Assembly (NCBI GenBank): GCA_025463055.1
Contig: JAOAPV010000114.1
Location: 62,001-126,000, forward strand
DNA length: 64,000 bases
Direction of reading: 5' to 3'
Origin: Candidatus Acidiferrum typicum
Lineage (GTDB): Bacteria > Acidobacteriota > Terriglobia > Acidiferrales > UBA7541
Translations under genes and position numbers: made by a program
Shown: piece by piece, positions 8,928 to 18,515 of the stretch
Layout of the letters: every line of letters starts with the position of its first letter
How positions within the stretch are numbered: position 1 is the first letter of the stretch
The notes under the pieces: generated by a model
Databases searched by the model: none
Seen by the model: the letters and a program-made list of their open reading frames with translations, nothing else
Told to the model about the DNA's origin: nothing

Positions 8928-11060
8928 TCAGAAGGATTCAATGCGCCAGAATAGATGGGCGGCCCAGGGCTTGGCGGTAGAGAGTGAGGGGCGCCAAACG
9001 GCCAGAATCTGCGAACCCTGGTAGACCCGCTCGAAGCCTTCTTCCGATTCGGAAACTGTCTCAATCGGGGAAATCCAGAACTGCTCGGCGCCTGGAGCAT
9101 GCAGAGCCACGCGAATGCGCTGCCAACCGTCTTCCACGCGGAGCGTGGGGCCAGGAATGCAACCGCTGAAGCGCAGGTTCTGAGGGCCGGAAGGCGTCTG
9201 GAAAAAACGATCCGGCTCGGTAGGCGCGAGAAAATTCAGTACGGACTCGATTCCCACCGCAAGGGGCCGATCGAGCGCTGCAGGCAATCCGATTTTCACT
9301 TCACACGCGACTTCGCAACCGCGAGGCGCGGGACCAAACGAAAACAATTTGGAGACGGAGAGACGCGGGCCAGAGTCGTCCTGCCCATGCCAGGCAAGCG
9401 GAGCCTCGCGAACCAATTCAGCTTCGCGTTCCGTAGTTCGGCCAATGCTAAACGCGCCACCGGCAAAGCCAGGATCCTCTTGCAGCTGAATATTTTCGTA
9501 ATCAGCGTGACTACGCGCAGGGTCGAACAGAAATAGACGAAATGTGTGGCGCGGCCAACGATCGTATCGCAGATAGCGTTCCAGGCCGGGTTCCTTCACG
9601 CGCGTCTGCTCATGAATCGAAGTGACGGTTCCCGATGGGTTCTTGGCGATTTCGCGAAGCCGTGCGTGATAAGCCTCCGGGCGCCGCGCGACCGAATTGA
9701 TCAAAGTCGAACCGGCCGGACGAAAATCTAGAGCGGCTAACGTACCGCCATCGGAGGGCTTCAACAGAGCCTGATATTCCGTGGACGTGAAAAGCAATTC
9801 GGGAGTACCGTCGCCATCATAATCCAGCTTCTCGACGCGAGGAGCCAGGCCACCGGGCGTTTGCTGGTCGGCAATGAGCTCCGCACGAATGAGATTGCGC
9901 CAAAGCTCGGTGCGCAGGTGAGGTGCATAGAGACCGCCGAAAACTCCGTGCCAGTAGGCGTCATTGCACTGCGCGCGCAGCAGAAGATCGCGAGCCTTCT
10001 TGAGCTCCTCGCCGGCTTTCGAGATGCTGCGTCGCGCAGGCGAGGTGTCGATGCGATTGGCAACGTGCAGCATTTTCTTGTGGAGCAGGTTCGATTCGGA
10101 GTATTTGCGGAAGAATCCGCGCCAGGAACCGCCGCGAAGAAACGAGAGTACCTCATTGCGCGAACCGAATTCCTTCAAGACTTGGTTGTACCTCTGGCGG
10201 ACGCGTGTAGGCAGCGCCCATTCCATCATCTCCGTATACGAGGCGGTGGGCAGATCGGCGCGTCCCGCAGGAGTGTGCGTCGAAAGGTATTCGCTCGGAG
10301 TGGAAGCGCGCAGCCATGAAGAGTTTTCTTCGAGAGCTACAAAGAATTTCTCGAGCCAGCCGTCTTTGTAACAGTGGTCGAACGTACCCGGCCACCCGCC
10401 AAATTTTTCCATGTCGTCGCCCATGGCGGCCATATGGTCCGGATGCGCGCCGGCGGTTTCCTTAAGATAGTTGATGACCTGCTCGACGGTGCCGAACGGA
10501 ATCAGGTAGCGAAGAGTCTTCTGTCCGGGGATCAGGCGTATGGTTTGGCCTTGGTCCTCCGCGATGTAATCAGCAAACAGCTCGTCGGGCTCGAAGCCCG
10601 CCGATAGGAAGTGAATGTCATCTAAGGCGGTGTAGCTGATATTGGCTTCCGCGAGGACGGAAGCGAGTTGGGGCTCCCATACGCGTTCCGCCAGCCAGGC
10701 GCCCGAGGGGCGCTCGCCGAAATGATGCTCGAGATAATCCGCAAGGCGGATCAACTGAACGCGCTGGTCGGCGTCTGGGATGGAGATCAGAATCGGCTCG
10801 TAGAAGCCGCCGCCGACCATTTCCACCTGACCATTTTTCACTAGAGTTCTTAAACGCTGGAAATACGCCGGGCGATTCTCTTCAATCCACGTCAGCAGTG
10901 GGCCGGAATAATGGAGGCCAACGTGAACAGTAGGGTGCTTCTCAAGGGCCTCGACAAACGGAAGATAGCAGCGCTCAAAAGACTGCTCAAAAACATGGCC
11001 GAAGTTGCCGCAAGGCTGATGCGCGTGGATGAGAAGGACCAGATGGAACTTTGGCGGCAC
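8928..11060 (-). CDS. GH57 family 4-alpha-glucanotransferase / alpha-amylase
   Basis: 710 residues with the GH57 (beta/alpha)7-barrel at the N-terminus followed by beta-rich C-terminal domains (the DUF1925/DUF1926 arrangement). Conserved regions in order are IHAHQP at 11-16, GGGFYEP at 83-89, AWLAERVWEP at 121-130 with E125 as expected nucleophile, and MGDDMEKFGGW at 213-223 with D215/D216 as expected acid. These match the Thermococcus litoralis 4-alpha-glucanotransferase layout (Glu123, Asp214). No signal peptide, so it is probably cytoplasmic and acts on glycogen or maltodextrin. It is convergent with egtD. Amylase versus transferase activity is not resolvable here. Confidence 0.88.
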   Translation of the reverse strand: MPPKFHLVLLIHAHQPCGNFGHVFEQSFERCYLPFVEALEKHPTVHVGLHYSGPLLTWIEENRPAYFQRLRTLVKNGQVEMVGGGFYEPILISIPDADQRVQLIRLADYLEHHFGERPSGAWLAERVWEPQLASVLAEANISYTALDDIHFLSAGFEPDELFADYIAEDQGQTIRLIPGQKTLRYLIPFGTVEQVINYLKETAGAHPDHMAAMGDDMEKFGGWPGTFDHCYKDGWLEKFFVALEENSSWLRASTPSEYLSTHTPAGRADLPTASYTEMMEWALPTRVRQRYNQVLKEFGSRNEVLSFLRGGSWRGFFRKYSESNLLHKKMLHVANRIDTSPARRSISKAGEELKKARDLLLRAQCNDAYWHGVFGGLYAPHLRTELWRNLIRAELIADQQTPGGLAPRVEKLDYDGDGTPELLFTSTEYQALLKPSDGGTLAALDFRPAGSTLINSVARRPEAYHARLREIAKNPSGTVTSIHEQTRVKEPGLERYLRYDRWPRHTFRLFLFDPARSHADYENIQLQEDPGFAGGAFSIGRTTEREAELVREAPLAWHGQDDSGPRLSVSKLFSFGPAPRGCEVACEVKIGLPAALDRPLAVGIESVLNFLAPTEPDRFFQTPSGPQNLRFSGCIPGPTLRVEDGWQRIRVALHAPGAEQFWISPIETVSESEEGFERVYQGSQILAVWRPSLSTAKPWAAHLFWRIESF

Positions 11061-11174
11061 GGGAACGGGGCGATCTCCAGAGAAACAGAATAACTCTGCC
11101 CCCGGTTGGATGCTTGCTGCACGTTGAATGATGCGAAACGGCGCGATACAAGGCGTACAGGCTAGGAAGTTGAG

Positions 11175-11438
11175 TTATTTCTTGACGTACCACTCGGCGT
11201 TAATAGGCGTATAACTCTGCCACTTTTCCGGCAGATCTTCGAGCGCGAAAATAGCAGTCACGGGACATACCGGCACGCAGGCGCCACAATCAATGCATTC
11301 CGTCGGGTTGATGTAGAGCTGCTTTTCGCTCTCAAATTGTGGCTCGTCCTTGCGAGGGTGGATGCAGTCCACCGGGCATACGTCCACGCAGGCTGAATCT
11401 TTCGTGCCGATGCAGGGTTCGGCAATCACGTAAGCCAT
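11175..11438 (-). CDS. Seven-iron ferredoxin (3Fe-4S/4Fe-4S)
   Basis: 87 residues. Two cysteine clusters are visible: C9 with CVDVCPVDC (spacing loosened as in 3Fe-4S sites) and CIDCGACVPVCP, a standard 4Fe-4S motif. The layout and the acidic tail match bacterial FdxA-type ferredoxins, small cytoplasmic electron carriers. The ATG follows AAAAGGAG. The gene stands 114 bases upstream of the GH57 gene on the same strand but has no obvious functional tie to it. Confidence 0.93.
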   Translation of the reverse strand: MAYVIAEPCIGTKDSACVDVCPVDCIHPRKDEPQFESEKQLYINPTECIDCGACVPVCPVTAIFALEDLPEKWQSYTPINAEWYVKK

Positions 11439-11619
11439 TCAATTCTCCTTTTGTTCAGCACGGCCCGGAGGCACCACTTACGGAGTGCGCGACGAGCGAA
11501 AGTTTTCTTATACCACGGCCCCATCGGGGGCAACAAGCGGCATACAGCGATTGTACGCGGGGGGAATAGGTTTCTCAACTTGCCGCGTCTATAGATAGAA
11601 TGGTGAAGGAAGGAACCGA

Positions 11620-12144
11620 ATGCGAATCCAGATTGGCGTTGCCGCGTTGCTACTCGCCGCTTTTTCAGCGGCTGGGGCACCCCAAGCAAAAGCGCCCACA
11701 GACCCCAAAGTCATCGACGCACCGGGCTATCAGAAATTAGTGCAGCAGCACCGCGGGAAGCCACTGCTGATCACATTCTGGGCCACGTGGTGTGAGCCGT
11801 GCCGCGATGAATATCCCATGCTCAACGAACTTGCCAAGCAGTACGGGCCCCAGGGATTGCAAGTCGTCGGTGTAAATTTTGATGACGAAGGCGATCTGAT
11901 TTTGTCTCGTCTCTTTATCGCACGATACTAACCGGTCTTTCCGTATTACCGCAAAAAGCATGGAGACGAAGCCGGATTTACTCAGGCAGTCTGGCCACAA
12001 TGGAATGGCGCTCTACCGGCATCGTTTCTCTATGACAAGGACGGGAATCAAGTCGGCCGTGTGCTTGGCGCAGGCACTCGAGAGACCTACGAAGCCGCGA
12101 TTCGCCAGTTGCTCGCTGGCGGCGGCGCGAGCGCTTCCCGCTGA
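11620..12144 (+). pseudogene. TlpA/ResA-like thioredoxin-fold protein interrupted by an in-frame TAA
   Basis: The full frame would be 174 residues. It begins with a signal peptide (MRIQIGVAALLLAAFSAAGA) and has the thioredoxin active site WATWCEPCRDEYP near residue 52. A TAA at 11929-11931 stops it at residue 103. The same frame continues without a break to TGA 12142-12144 and encodes the rest of a thioredoxin fold, including the cis-Pro strand region (GALPASFLYDKDGNQVGRV). A single C-to-T change of CAA would give the stop. The encoded family are periplasmic disulphide reductases. Sequencing error, recent nonsense mutation or readthrough are all possible. Confidence 0.8.
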
Positions 12145-12220
12145 CCTCCACCGACTTCCAGCTAACATCCGCAGCTAAAGTTTTCAGCCATCCCAGTACA
12201 TTCTCTTTCAGAGGTGCAAC

Positions 12221-12949
12221 ATGCTCGACATGAAGGGCAATCGCATAACATATTTCGGCCACAGCACATTTTCACTGACTACCGCGTCCGGACAGGTTGC
12301 GTTAATCGACCCATGGGTGATGACGAACCCGATGTGTCCGGACAAATTGAAGAAAGTCTCCAAGCTGGATGTAATCTTTCTTTCGCATGGGCATTCGGAT
12401 CATCTCGGCGATCTGCTTGCGCTCGCGAAGCAACACAAGCCGCAGATGGTGGCCATTTTCGAGACGTGTTTGTGGATCGGGAGCAAGGGATTTGAAGAGC
12501 AGACCAAGCCGATGGGGAAAGGTGGAACGCAGAAGGTTGGCGAATTTGAAGTGACCATGACCCATGCGTTTCATTCGAACTCAATCGAAGACAACGGAAA
12601 AGTAATCTATGCCGGAGAGCCGGCCGGCCTGGTGATTCGCATGCCCGGAGGCCTTACGGTGTACCATGCTGGCGACACTTCGCTGTTCAGCGACATGAAA
12701 TTGATCGGCGAGTTGTATAAGCCCGATGTCGCGCTGCTACCGATCGGCGATCATTTCACGATGGGACCGCGTGAAGCGGCGCATGCTACACGCTTCCTCG
12801 GAGTGAAGCATGTGATTCCCATGCATTACGCCACATTTCCATTCTTAACGGGAACACCGGAACAGTTGAAGCAGCAAACAAAGGATATTGCCGGACTGGA
12901 GATTCACGCCTTGAAACCCGGAGAGAGTCTGCCTGGAGACAGCCTATGA
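12221..12949 (+). CDS. Metal-dependent hydrolase, metallo-beta-lactamase fold (UPF0173 type)
   Basis: 242 residues. The metal motif SHGHSDHLGD (HxHxDH) lies near residue 66, with further ligands in HAGDTSLF near 147 and MHYATFP near 203. The start ITYFGHSTFSL is characteristic of the UPF0173/YtkL group of small MBL-fold hydrolases, whose substrates are mostly unknown. The ATG follows GAGGTGCAAC. Its stop overlaps the next ATG by four bases, so it is co-translated with the methyltransferase. Confidence 0.88.
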   Translation: MLDMKGNRITYFGHSTFSLTTASGQVALIDPWVMTNPMCPDKLKKVSKLDVIFLSHGHSDHLGDLLALAKQHKPQMVAIFETCLWIGSKGFEEQTKPMGKGGTQKVGEFEVTMTHAFHSNSIEDNGKVIYAGEPAGLVIRMPGGLTVYHAGDTSLFSDMKLIGELYKPDVALLPIGDHFTMGPREAAHATRFLGVKHVIPMHYATFPFLTGTPEQLKQQTKDIAGLEIHALKPGESLPGDSL

Positions 12950-13602
12950 TCCGCAGCGACAACTTGCGCAGCGCTTTCACCCAGGAGGATGTGGACAAAT
13001 ATATCTACGATTTGCTCCCGGAGCGCGACGCCGTCGTACAAGAGATCGAAAAGTATGCGGAGGAACATCGCACGCCGATCATTGGTCCGGCGGTGGCACG
13101 TTTATTGACGCTGCTGGTGCAGGTTTCAGGAGCGACGCGGATTTTTGAGATGGGCTCAGCCATCGGCTACTCGACGATTTGGCTCGCACGCGCGGCGGGA
13201 CCAAAGGCGCAAGTTTTTTACACAGATGGCGATCCGGAAAATGCGAAGCGCGCCCAAGAGTATTTCCGTAAGGCTGGCGTCGCCAAACGCATCAAAGTTC
13301 AAGTGGGAAACGCTCTGGAACTGGTGAAGAAGACCCCGGGGAAATTTGATTTCATTTTCAACGATGTGGATAAGCATCAGTATCCCGACGCATTACGATC
13401 AGCATTGCCTAAGCTGAAGCGTGGCGGGTTGTTCGTGACGGACAACACACTTTGGTCTGGAAAAGTGGCAAAGCCGGCGGAGCCGGACGATAAATATACG
13501 CGCGGCGTGCAAGAGTTCAATCGGCTGGTTTATTCGTCGAAGGAGTTATTCCCGGTTTTGATTCCCCTCCGCGATGGCGTAACAGTTTGCCGAAAGGTGT
13601 AG
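12946..13602 (+). CDS. O-methyltransferase, class I SAM-dependent (caffeoyl-CoA OMT type)
   Basis: 218 residues. The SAM-binding glycine motif is IFEMGSAIGYSTIWLA near residue 66, followed by the acidic loop FYTDGDPENAKRAQEYF and FDFIFNDVDKHQYPDAL, which carries metal-ligand Asp positions of the cation-dependent OMT family. It is full length and cytoplasmic. It overlaps the preceding hydrolase by ATGA. Substrate unknown; bacterial members act on catechols and other small hydroxylated aromatics. Confidence 0.85.
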   Translation: MIRSDNLRSAFTQEDVDKYIYDLLPERDAVVQEIEKYAEEHRTPIIGPAVARLLTLLVQVSGATRIFEMGSAIGYSTIWLARAAGPKAQVFYTDGDPENAKRAQEYFRKAGVAKRIKVQVGNALELVKKTPGKFDFIFNDVDKHQYPDALRSALPKLKRGGLFVTDNTLWSGKVAKPAEPDDKYTRGVQEFNRLVYSSKELFPVLIPLRDGVTVCRKV

Positions 13603-13623
13603 CAATGCATTTGTGACTGCACG

Positions 13624-14535
13624 CTAAGGGCGCAGGAAGTTGCGAGCGAAGAATGCCAAATTCGCTGGGCGCTCAGCCAACCGGCGCATGAAATACGGAA
13701 ACCAATCGCGCCCATACGGGATGTAAATCCGCAGCCGGTAGCCATCTTTTACAAGCTGGCGCTGCAAATCCGTGCGCACGCCGTAAAGCATCTGAAACTC
13801 AAAATCATCCTTCGATATTTGTTTGGTCGCCGCGAAGCGAATGGTCTGCGCGACCATACGAGGATCGTGCGTGGCGATCGCGTGGTAAAAGCCGCTAGGC
13901 AGCAGCATATGCATTAGCCGCACGTAATTGCCGTCTACGTCTTTTTTCCTCGCGAACGCTACATCGTCCGATTCCTTGTAAGCGCCTTTGCAAAGGCGAA
14001 TGCGGCAGCCGTAGCTCAGCAGCTCCTGCACGTCTTTCTCGCTCCGGTAAAGATAAGACTGGATCACCGTGCCAACGGCGGGATTGCGAGCGCGAACGCG
14101 CTTGACGATATCGATAGTCCTCTGCGTGTAATTCGAGCCTTCCATGTCCACGCGAAGGAAATTCTCGTAGCCGGCCGCACGCTCGACAATCGAAAGCAGC
14201 AGCCCTTCACAAAAATCAGCGCTGAGATCAAGGCCAAGCTGCGTCAGCTTGCAGGAAACATTGGCATGCAGGCGTTCCTCGGCAATGCGGTCGAAGATTT
14301 GCAGGTAAGAGTCGCGGGCGCGCTGCGCGTCAGCCACGGTGGCCACGTTTTCGCCAAGGTAATCGAGGCTCGTGTACATCCCCTGGCTGTTGCAAGCGCG
14401 CGCGGCAATAATGGCCTCATCCAGCGTCTCGCCGGCGACAAATCGGCGAGCCATGCGGCGCGTGGTTGGATTGGAAGTAACCCAGTGAGCGAAGCCGGGA
14501 CTCACCGAGAGTTTCAGCAGGGTCGAGCGAAGCAT
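13624..14535 (-). CDS. Proline dehydrogenase (monofunctional PRODH)
   Basis: 303 residues, the size of monofunctional bacterial PRODH, an FAD enzyme that oxidises proline to pyrroline-5-carboxylate at the membrane face. Recognisable segments are SLDYLGENV near 57, VSCKLTQLGLDL near 93, FLRVDMEGSNYT near 126, IQSYLYRSEKD near 160, RLCKGAYKE near 180 and the C-terminal YGRDWFPYFMRRLAERP, which supplies substrate-binding Arg residues. It follows trxB with 34 bases between them on the same strand. The partner P5C dehydrogenase is not in the window. Confidence 0.93.
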   Translation of the reverse strand: MLRSTLLKLSVSPGFAHWVTSNPTTRRMARRFVAGETLDEAIIAARACNSQGMYTSLDYLGENVATVADAQRARDSYLQIFDRIAEERLHANVSCKLTQLGLDLSADFCEGLLLSIVERAAGYENFLRVDMEGSNYTQRTIDIVKRVRARNPAVGTVIQSYLYRSEKDVQELLSYGCRIRLCKGAYKESDDVAFARKKDVDGNYVRLMHMLLPSGFYHAIATHDPRMVAQTIRFAATKQISKDDFEFQMLYGVRTDLQRQLVKDGYRLRIYIPYGRDWFPYFMRRLAERPANLAFFARNFLRP

Positions 14536-14569
14536 GAAGCTTCATTATGCCTGCGGGAGAGATAGCCTA

Positions 14570-15505
14570 CTAGGACAGCACTTCTTCGTTGTGCTCTTCC
14601 AGGAATCTTTCGGCGTCCAGCGCGGCCATGCACCCAGAACCAGCGGCGGTAACAGCCTGCCGATAGCGGTGGTCCTGCACGTCCCCCGCGACAAAAACCC
14701 CTGGCACCGTCGTCTTGCTGCCATTCAGCGAAATTAAGTACCCGTTGGGATCCATTTCCAGCTTGCCGCGGAAGGCCGCGGTGTTGGGATCGTGCCCGAT
14801 AGCCACGAACACCCCCTCAAGCTCAAGCTCTGTGGTGGCATTGGTCTGGGGATTACGCAAACGCACTTTCTCAACGTGCCCATTAGGATGTGGAAGAATC
14901 TCATCTACCACCGCCGGGGTGACAAACTCCACTTTCTCGTTGGCGCGCGCGCGATCGAGCATGATTTTGGAAGCGCGAAACTCCGGACGTCGATGAACGA
15001 GGTAGACCCGGCTCGCGTAGCGCGTCAGAAAAACAGCCTCCTCCATGGCAGTGTCGCCGCCGCCTACGACGGCAATAGGCTTGCCTCGAAAAAAGTAACC
15101 ATCGCATGTAGCGCACGTGGAAACGCCGCGGCCCATCAACTGGCGCTCGGAAGGCAGCCCTAGAAGCCGCGCGGAAGCCCCGGCAGCCACAATCAGCGTC
15201 TTGGTTTCATACGTGTCTTTACCGGCGACGATCTTGAATGGTCGGCGACTGAGATCGACTTCACTCACTGCACCGGATTTGAACTCCGCGCCAAACCTTT
15301 GCGCCTGCTTGCGCATATTTTCAATGAGCTCGGGGCCAAGAATACCTTCCGGGAAGCCCGGGTAATTCTCGACCACGGTCGTCAAGGTGAGCTGGCCTCC
15401 AGGTTCGTGGCCATCGATGACCAGCGGCTTGAGATTGGCGCGAGCCGCGTAAATCGCGGCGGTGAGTCCGGCGCAGCCGCTGCCGATTATGACAACGTTA
15501 TACAT
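14570..15505 (-). CDS. trxB: Thioredoxin reductase
   Basis: 311 residues, standard length. The FAD site [17 protein letters not shown] is at residues 6-22, the redox-active C131-A-T-C134 pair follows, then the NADPH site [12 protein letters not shown] near 147 and the C-terminal FAD contact [10 protein letters not shown] near 268. It would reduce thioredoxin with NADPH in the cytoplasm. It is probably co-transcribed with the proline dehydrogenase gene downstream. About 207 bases separate it from the divergent DinB gene. Confidence 0.97.
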   Translation of the reverse strand: MYNVVIIGSGCAGLTAAIYAARANLKPLVIDGHEPGGQLTLTTVVENYPGFPEGILGPELIENMRKQAQRFGAEFKSGAVSEVDLSRRPFKIVAGKDTYETKTLIVAAGASARLLGLPSERQLMGRGVSTCATCDGYFFRGKPIAVVGGGDTAMEEAVFLTRYASRVYLVHRRPEFRASKIMLDRARANEKVEFVTPAVVDEILPHPNGHVEKVRLRNPQTNATTELELEGVFVAIGHDPNTAAFRGKLEMDPNGYLISLNGSKTTVPGVFVAGDVQDHRYRQAVTAAGSGCMAALDAERFLEEHNEEVLS

Positions 15506-15712
15506 TCAGATACTCCCTCACTATTGGATTCGCCATACCACCCCGCCGGTACAGAGAAACATATATTGTATCGTTGCGTTGGCGCGGCAGCCAAATTGGA
15601 CAAGCATCTTGCCGGCCCGCAATTGACTCGGAAAAGTGCGGCGCTTATATTGCCGACTACATTCAATTCAACGAAACATCTACTTTGCCGAAACGAAAAG
15701 GAAAACCGAACT

Positions 15713-16234
15713 ATGGACCCAAGCTATCCCATTGGAAAGTACACGCCGCCCCAGGAGGTTACGCCGGCTCTGCGCCAGCAAGCAATTTCTACGATCGCGG
15801 AGACACCCGCCAAATTGCGTGCTGCGATAAAAGATTTGACGGAAACGCAGTTGAACACGCCGTACCGCGAAGGTGGCTGGACCGTTCGGCAGGTGGCGCA
15901 TCACGTTCCCGACAGCCACATGAATGCGTATGTCCGCTTTCGTCTAGCGCTCACGGAGCAGGAGCCGACAATCAAACCTTACGAAGAAGCACGCTGGGCG
16001 GAGCTGGAGGACGCCAAGTACGCCCCGCCGGACGTGTCTTTGGCCCTGCTCGATTCGCTTCATGAGCGCTGGGCGAGGCTGCTTCGCGCGCTGAAGCCGG
16101 AGGATTTCGCGCGCACGTTCCGCCATCCGGATCACGGCGTGCGTACGTTGGATTGGATGCTGTTCCTATATGCCTGGCATGGTCGGCACCACACCGCGCA
16201 CGTCACAGAATTGCGCAAACAAAAGGGCTGGTAG
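15713..16234 (+). CDS. DinB/YfiT-family putative metal-dependent hydrolase
   Basis: 173 residues from the ATG preceded by AAAAGGAAAACC; the open frame upstream to 15299 lies antisense to trxB and is not counted. The four-helix DinB fold carries the metal His set: HHVPDSH near 64 and WHGRHHTAHV near 155. MDPSYPIGKY and WTVRQVAHHVPDSH are typical of the YfiT/BstA subgroup (bacillithiol transferase-like). In a genome without bacillithiol the substrate is unknown; thiol-transfer chemistry is a guess. Confidence 0.87.
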   Translation: MDPSYPIGKYTPPQEVTPALRQQAISTIAETPAKLRAAIKDLTETQLNTPYREGGWTVRQVAHHVPDSHMNAYVRFRLALTEQEPTIKPYEEARWAELEDAKYAPPDVSLALLDSLHERWARLLRALKPEDFARTFRHPDHGVRTLDWMLFLYAWHGRHHTAHVTELRKQKGW

Positions 16235-16242
16235 CGAGAGCG

Positions 16243-16782
16243 CTAGCATGCTTCCCTGCTGGACCTCAAGGCCAAGTTGGCGCTAACGACTATGTGCTGC
16301 GCCTCAATCGGGTCAATACCATGCGTTTGATTGAGCACGGTGGCAAAGTCCTGCGCCTGGGTCCACGTTTCAAAGCAGCCGTACTCCTGCTGAGGCCAGA
16401 CCGCTGATGTGTCCGCCAGGACGCGCACTACCTCGGCACCGGTTCCCGTAATAACTGCGGTAAATGCGAAACGCTCGCAGGCCTCTTGTCCCGTGGAATC
16501 ACTTCCGACCTGGTTGCCTGCATCCGCCGGCGCTGGCATCGCCAAACAACGCGCCTCGCCGGGGACTAATCCCCGGATCTGGTTGGACACTGCTGGGAGT
16601 TCCCGGAACAATTTCATCATGTTCAACTGGACGCGAACGATTTCGCGCGACGTGTGCGCCAATTCCTCGGCGTCTCCAGATCTCAGAGTCCTCTTGGAAT
16701 ACGTGTCGACGCGAGCCAAACACGTTTTTGAGTAGCGGTCCAAACGCGTCAGGCTTTTGAGCAAACTGGCGCGACCTTTCAC
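16243..16782 (-). CDS. Hypothetical protein
   Basis: About 179 residues, no family recognised. The start is placed at a GTG preceded by GGAGG at five bases; another in-frame GTG lies two codons upstream. The N-terminal 80 residues look helical and charged (KSLTRLDRYSKTCLARVDTYSKRTL), loosely phasin-like, while the C-terminal half has a more globular pattern. It is convergent with the DinB gene, only nine bases away. The antisense frames are shorter and look less protein-like, which supports this strand, but the gene call remains tentative. Confidence 0.45.
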   Translation of the reverse strand: MKGRASLLKSLTRLDRYSKTCLARVDTYSKRTLRSGDAEELAHTSREIVRVQLNMMKLFRELPAVSNQIRGLVPGEARCLAMPAPADAGNQVGSDSTGQEACERFAFTAVITGTGAEVVRVLADTSAVWPQQEYGCFETWTQAQDFATVLNQTHGIDPIEAQHIVVSANLALRSSREAC

Positions 16783-17003
16783 AGCCACCTCCGAGTCTGG
16801 TCTAGCGTCGACGTTTACGGCTTACCTGGGGCGTCTCCGGGGGGGCCAGGAACGAGACTGCCGGATAGTACGGCCAATAGTTAGTATCACTTGTATATTA
16901 CCAGTATTTATATAACCAAACACAAAAGCGTGACGGGTGCGACTGGATGCGAACTGGCGTGTTTTGCGGCCGCTCGTGTACGATTGTGGGGCGAGGAGAA
17001 AGC

Positions 17004-17531
17004 ATGAGTCGACCCACTGGCACGTACGCTGTATTCGAGACCTCTCAGGGCAATATCGTCATTCGCCTGCTTGAGAAGGAAGCGCCCAAGACGGTGGCCA
17101 ATTTCATCGGCTTGGCCGAGGGTAGCAAGGAATTCACCGATGAAATGACGGGGAAGAAACAGAAGAAGAATTATTACGATGGCCTGACGTTCCACCGCGT
17201 TATTCCCGATTTCATGATTCAAGGCGGCTGCCCGCGCGGCGATGGACGCGGCGGCCCGGGCTACACTTTCCAGGATGAGTTTCATCCGTCCCTGAAACAT
17301 TCCAAGGCTGGAAAGCTGTCCATGGCTAACTCCGGTCCAGGAACGAACGGCAGTCAGTTCTTTATCACCGTGGCGGCCACTCCATGGCTGGACAATAAGC
17401 ACACTATTTTCGGCGAGATTGTGGAAGGCCAGGACGTGGCGGACAACATTTCCAAATCTCCACGTGACGCCAGCGACCGCCCGCGTACACCGATCACTTT
17501 GAACAAGGTGAAAATCGAGCGCGTGCAGTAG
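17004..17531 (+). CDS. Peptidyl-prolyl cis-trans isomerase, cyclophilin type
   Basis: 175 residues from the ATG at 17004, preceded by GCGAGGAGA; an upstream in-frame start at 16947 is not used because it lacks such a site. Cyclophilin motifs are FHRVIPDFMIQGGCPRGDGRGGPGY near 66, NSGPGTNGSQFFITV near 113 and LDNKHTIFGEIVEG near 132, containing the catalytic Arg and the Gln/Phe/His pocket. No signal peptide, so it is a cytoplasmic PpiB-like foldase. Confidence 0.95.
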   Translation: MSRPTGTYAVFETSQGNIVIRLLEKEAPKTVANFIGLAEGSKEFTDEMTGKKQKKNYYDGLTFHRVIPDFMIQGGCPRGDGRGGPGYTFQDEFHPSLKHSKAGKLSMANSGPGTNGSQFFITVAATPWLDNKHTIFGEIVEGQDVADNISKSPRDASDRPRTPITLNKVKIERVQ

Positions 17532-17588
17532 CCGCCGCTAAATTCGATACGCGCCTCCGCGAGCGGAACATAGAGGTCTCGGAGAAGA

Positions 17589-17948
17589 ATGCTCACGCCG
17601 CAGCAAGTGCTGCGAATCACCATTGAAATAATTTTTGTGCTGCTCGGAGGGCTGGTGGTGTGGCTTGGCCTGAGCGGGCACATTTTGTTTGACCGGCGCA
17701 AGCCTGGATGGCTCGTGCTGAGCCTTGCGGTCATCTTCTGGGGTTTACGCGCCCTGTACAAACCCGTCCAGTGGTGGTCGCGTACAGAGCAGTGGACGCG
17801 GGGTCTCTCGTTGACGTTGCTGGGCGCGGTGATGCTGGCAATTTCGCGCGTCCCGTTTCAATGGGTAGGGCCACTGCTGGCCTTTGCCGGGCTCGTGCTG
17901 ATCATTCGGGGCCTAATCGGAGCTGCGCTGATCCTTCGTCCGCGGTAA
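17589..17948 (+). CDS. Small integral membrane protein, function unknown
   Basis: 119 residues with four predicted hydrophobic helices (roughly 9-30, 42-58, 72-88, 92-115) joined by short basic loops. No family recognised. It sits 57 bases after the cyclophilin gene and about 100 bases before mscL, all on the plus strand, so it may share a transcript with them. Bases before the ATG (GGTCTCGGAGAAGA) contain GGAG at good spacing. Confidence 0.7.
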   Translation: MLTPQQVLRITIEIIFVLLGGLVVWLGLSGHILFDRRKPGWLVLSLAVIFWGLRALYKPVQWWSRTEQWTRGLSLTLLGAVMLAISRVPFQWVGPLLAFAGLVLIIRGLIGAALILRPR

Positions 17949-18053
17949 TTACCTACAATCGTTCCCTTCTGGATTTACGCTCTTCGTCGGATATAATCCC
18001 GCCACACACGGCTTCTGCAAGGCCTGCGGGCAGGCCACCAACCAGGAGAACCC

Positions 18054-18488
18054 ATGTTCAAAGAGTTCAAAGAGTTCGCCCTTCGGGGCAACGTCATCGA
18101 CTTAGCTGTCGGCGTCATCATCGGGGCAGCATTCGGCAAAATTGTCTCCTCGCTGGTTCAAGACTTGATCATGCCGCCGATCGGGATGCTTCTTAAGGGC
18201 GTAAATTTTTCAAATCTGTTTATCGCTTTAGACGGCAGGCACTTCGATAACTTGCAAGACGCGCAGAAGGCGGGCGCTCCCACGCTGAACTATGGGATTT
18301 TTCTCAACAATGTGCTCGATTTCATGATCGTCGCCTTTTGCGTATTCCTCCTCGTCCAGCAAGTGAACCGCTGGACAAGAAAACCTGAGCCGGCCGCTGC
18401 GCCCGCTACCAAGGAATGTCCGCAATGTGCGATGAGCATTCCCATACAAGCCAAAAGGTGCCCCCATTGCACGACGCAAATTGGGTGA
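18054..18488 (+). CDS. mscL: Large-conductance mechanosensitive channel MscL with C-terminal zinc ribbon
   Basis: 144 residues. The first 105 match MscL: the N-terminal amphipathic helix [30 protein letters not shown] and the second membrane helix [17 protein letters not shown]. MscL opens under membrane tension to release solutes during osmotic downshock. After a Pro/Ala linker, residues 122-139 form a double CxxC module (C122, C125, C136, C139), a rubredoxin-like zinc ribbon, in place of the usual charged helical bundle. RBS AGGAGAA precedes the ATG. The ribbon suggests metal or redox sensitivity of the cytoplasmic cap; this is inference. Confidence 0.95.
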   Translation: MFKEFKEFALRGNVIDLAVGVIIGAAFGKIVSSLVQDLIMPPIGMLLKGVNFSNLFIALDGRHFDNLQDAQKAGAPTLNYGIFLNNVLDFMIVAFCVFLLVQQVNRWTRKPEPAAAPATKECPQCAMSIPIQAKRCPHCTTQIG

Positions 18489-18515
18489 GGCACGCCACTG
18501 GCCGACCGCTAACTC

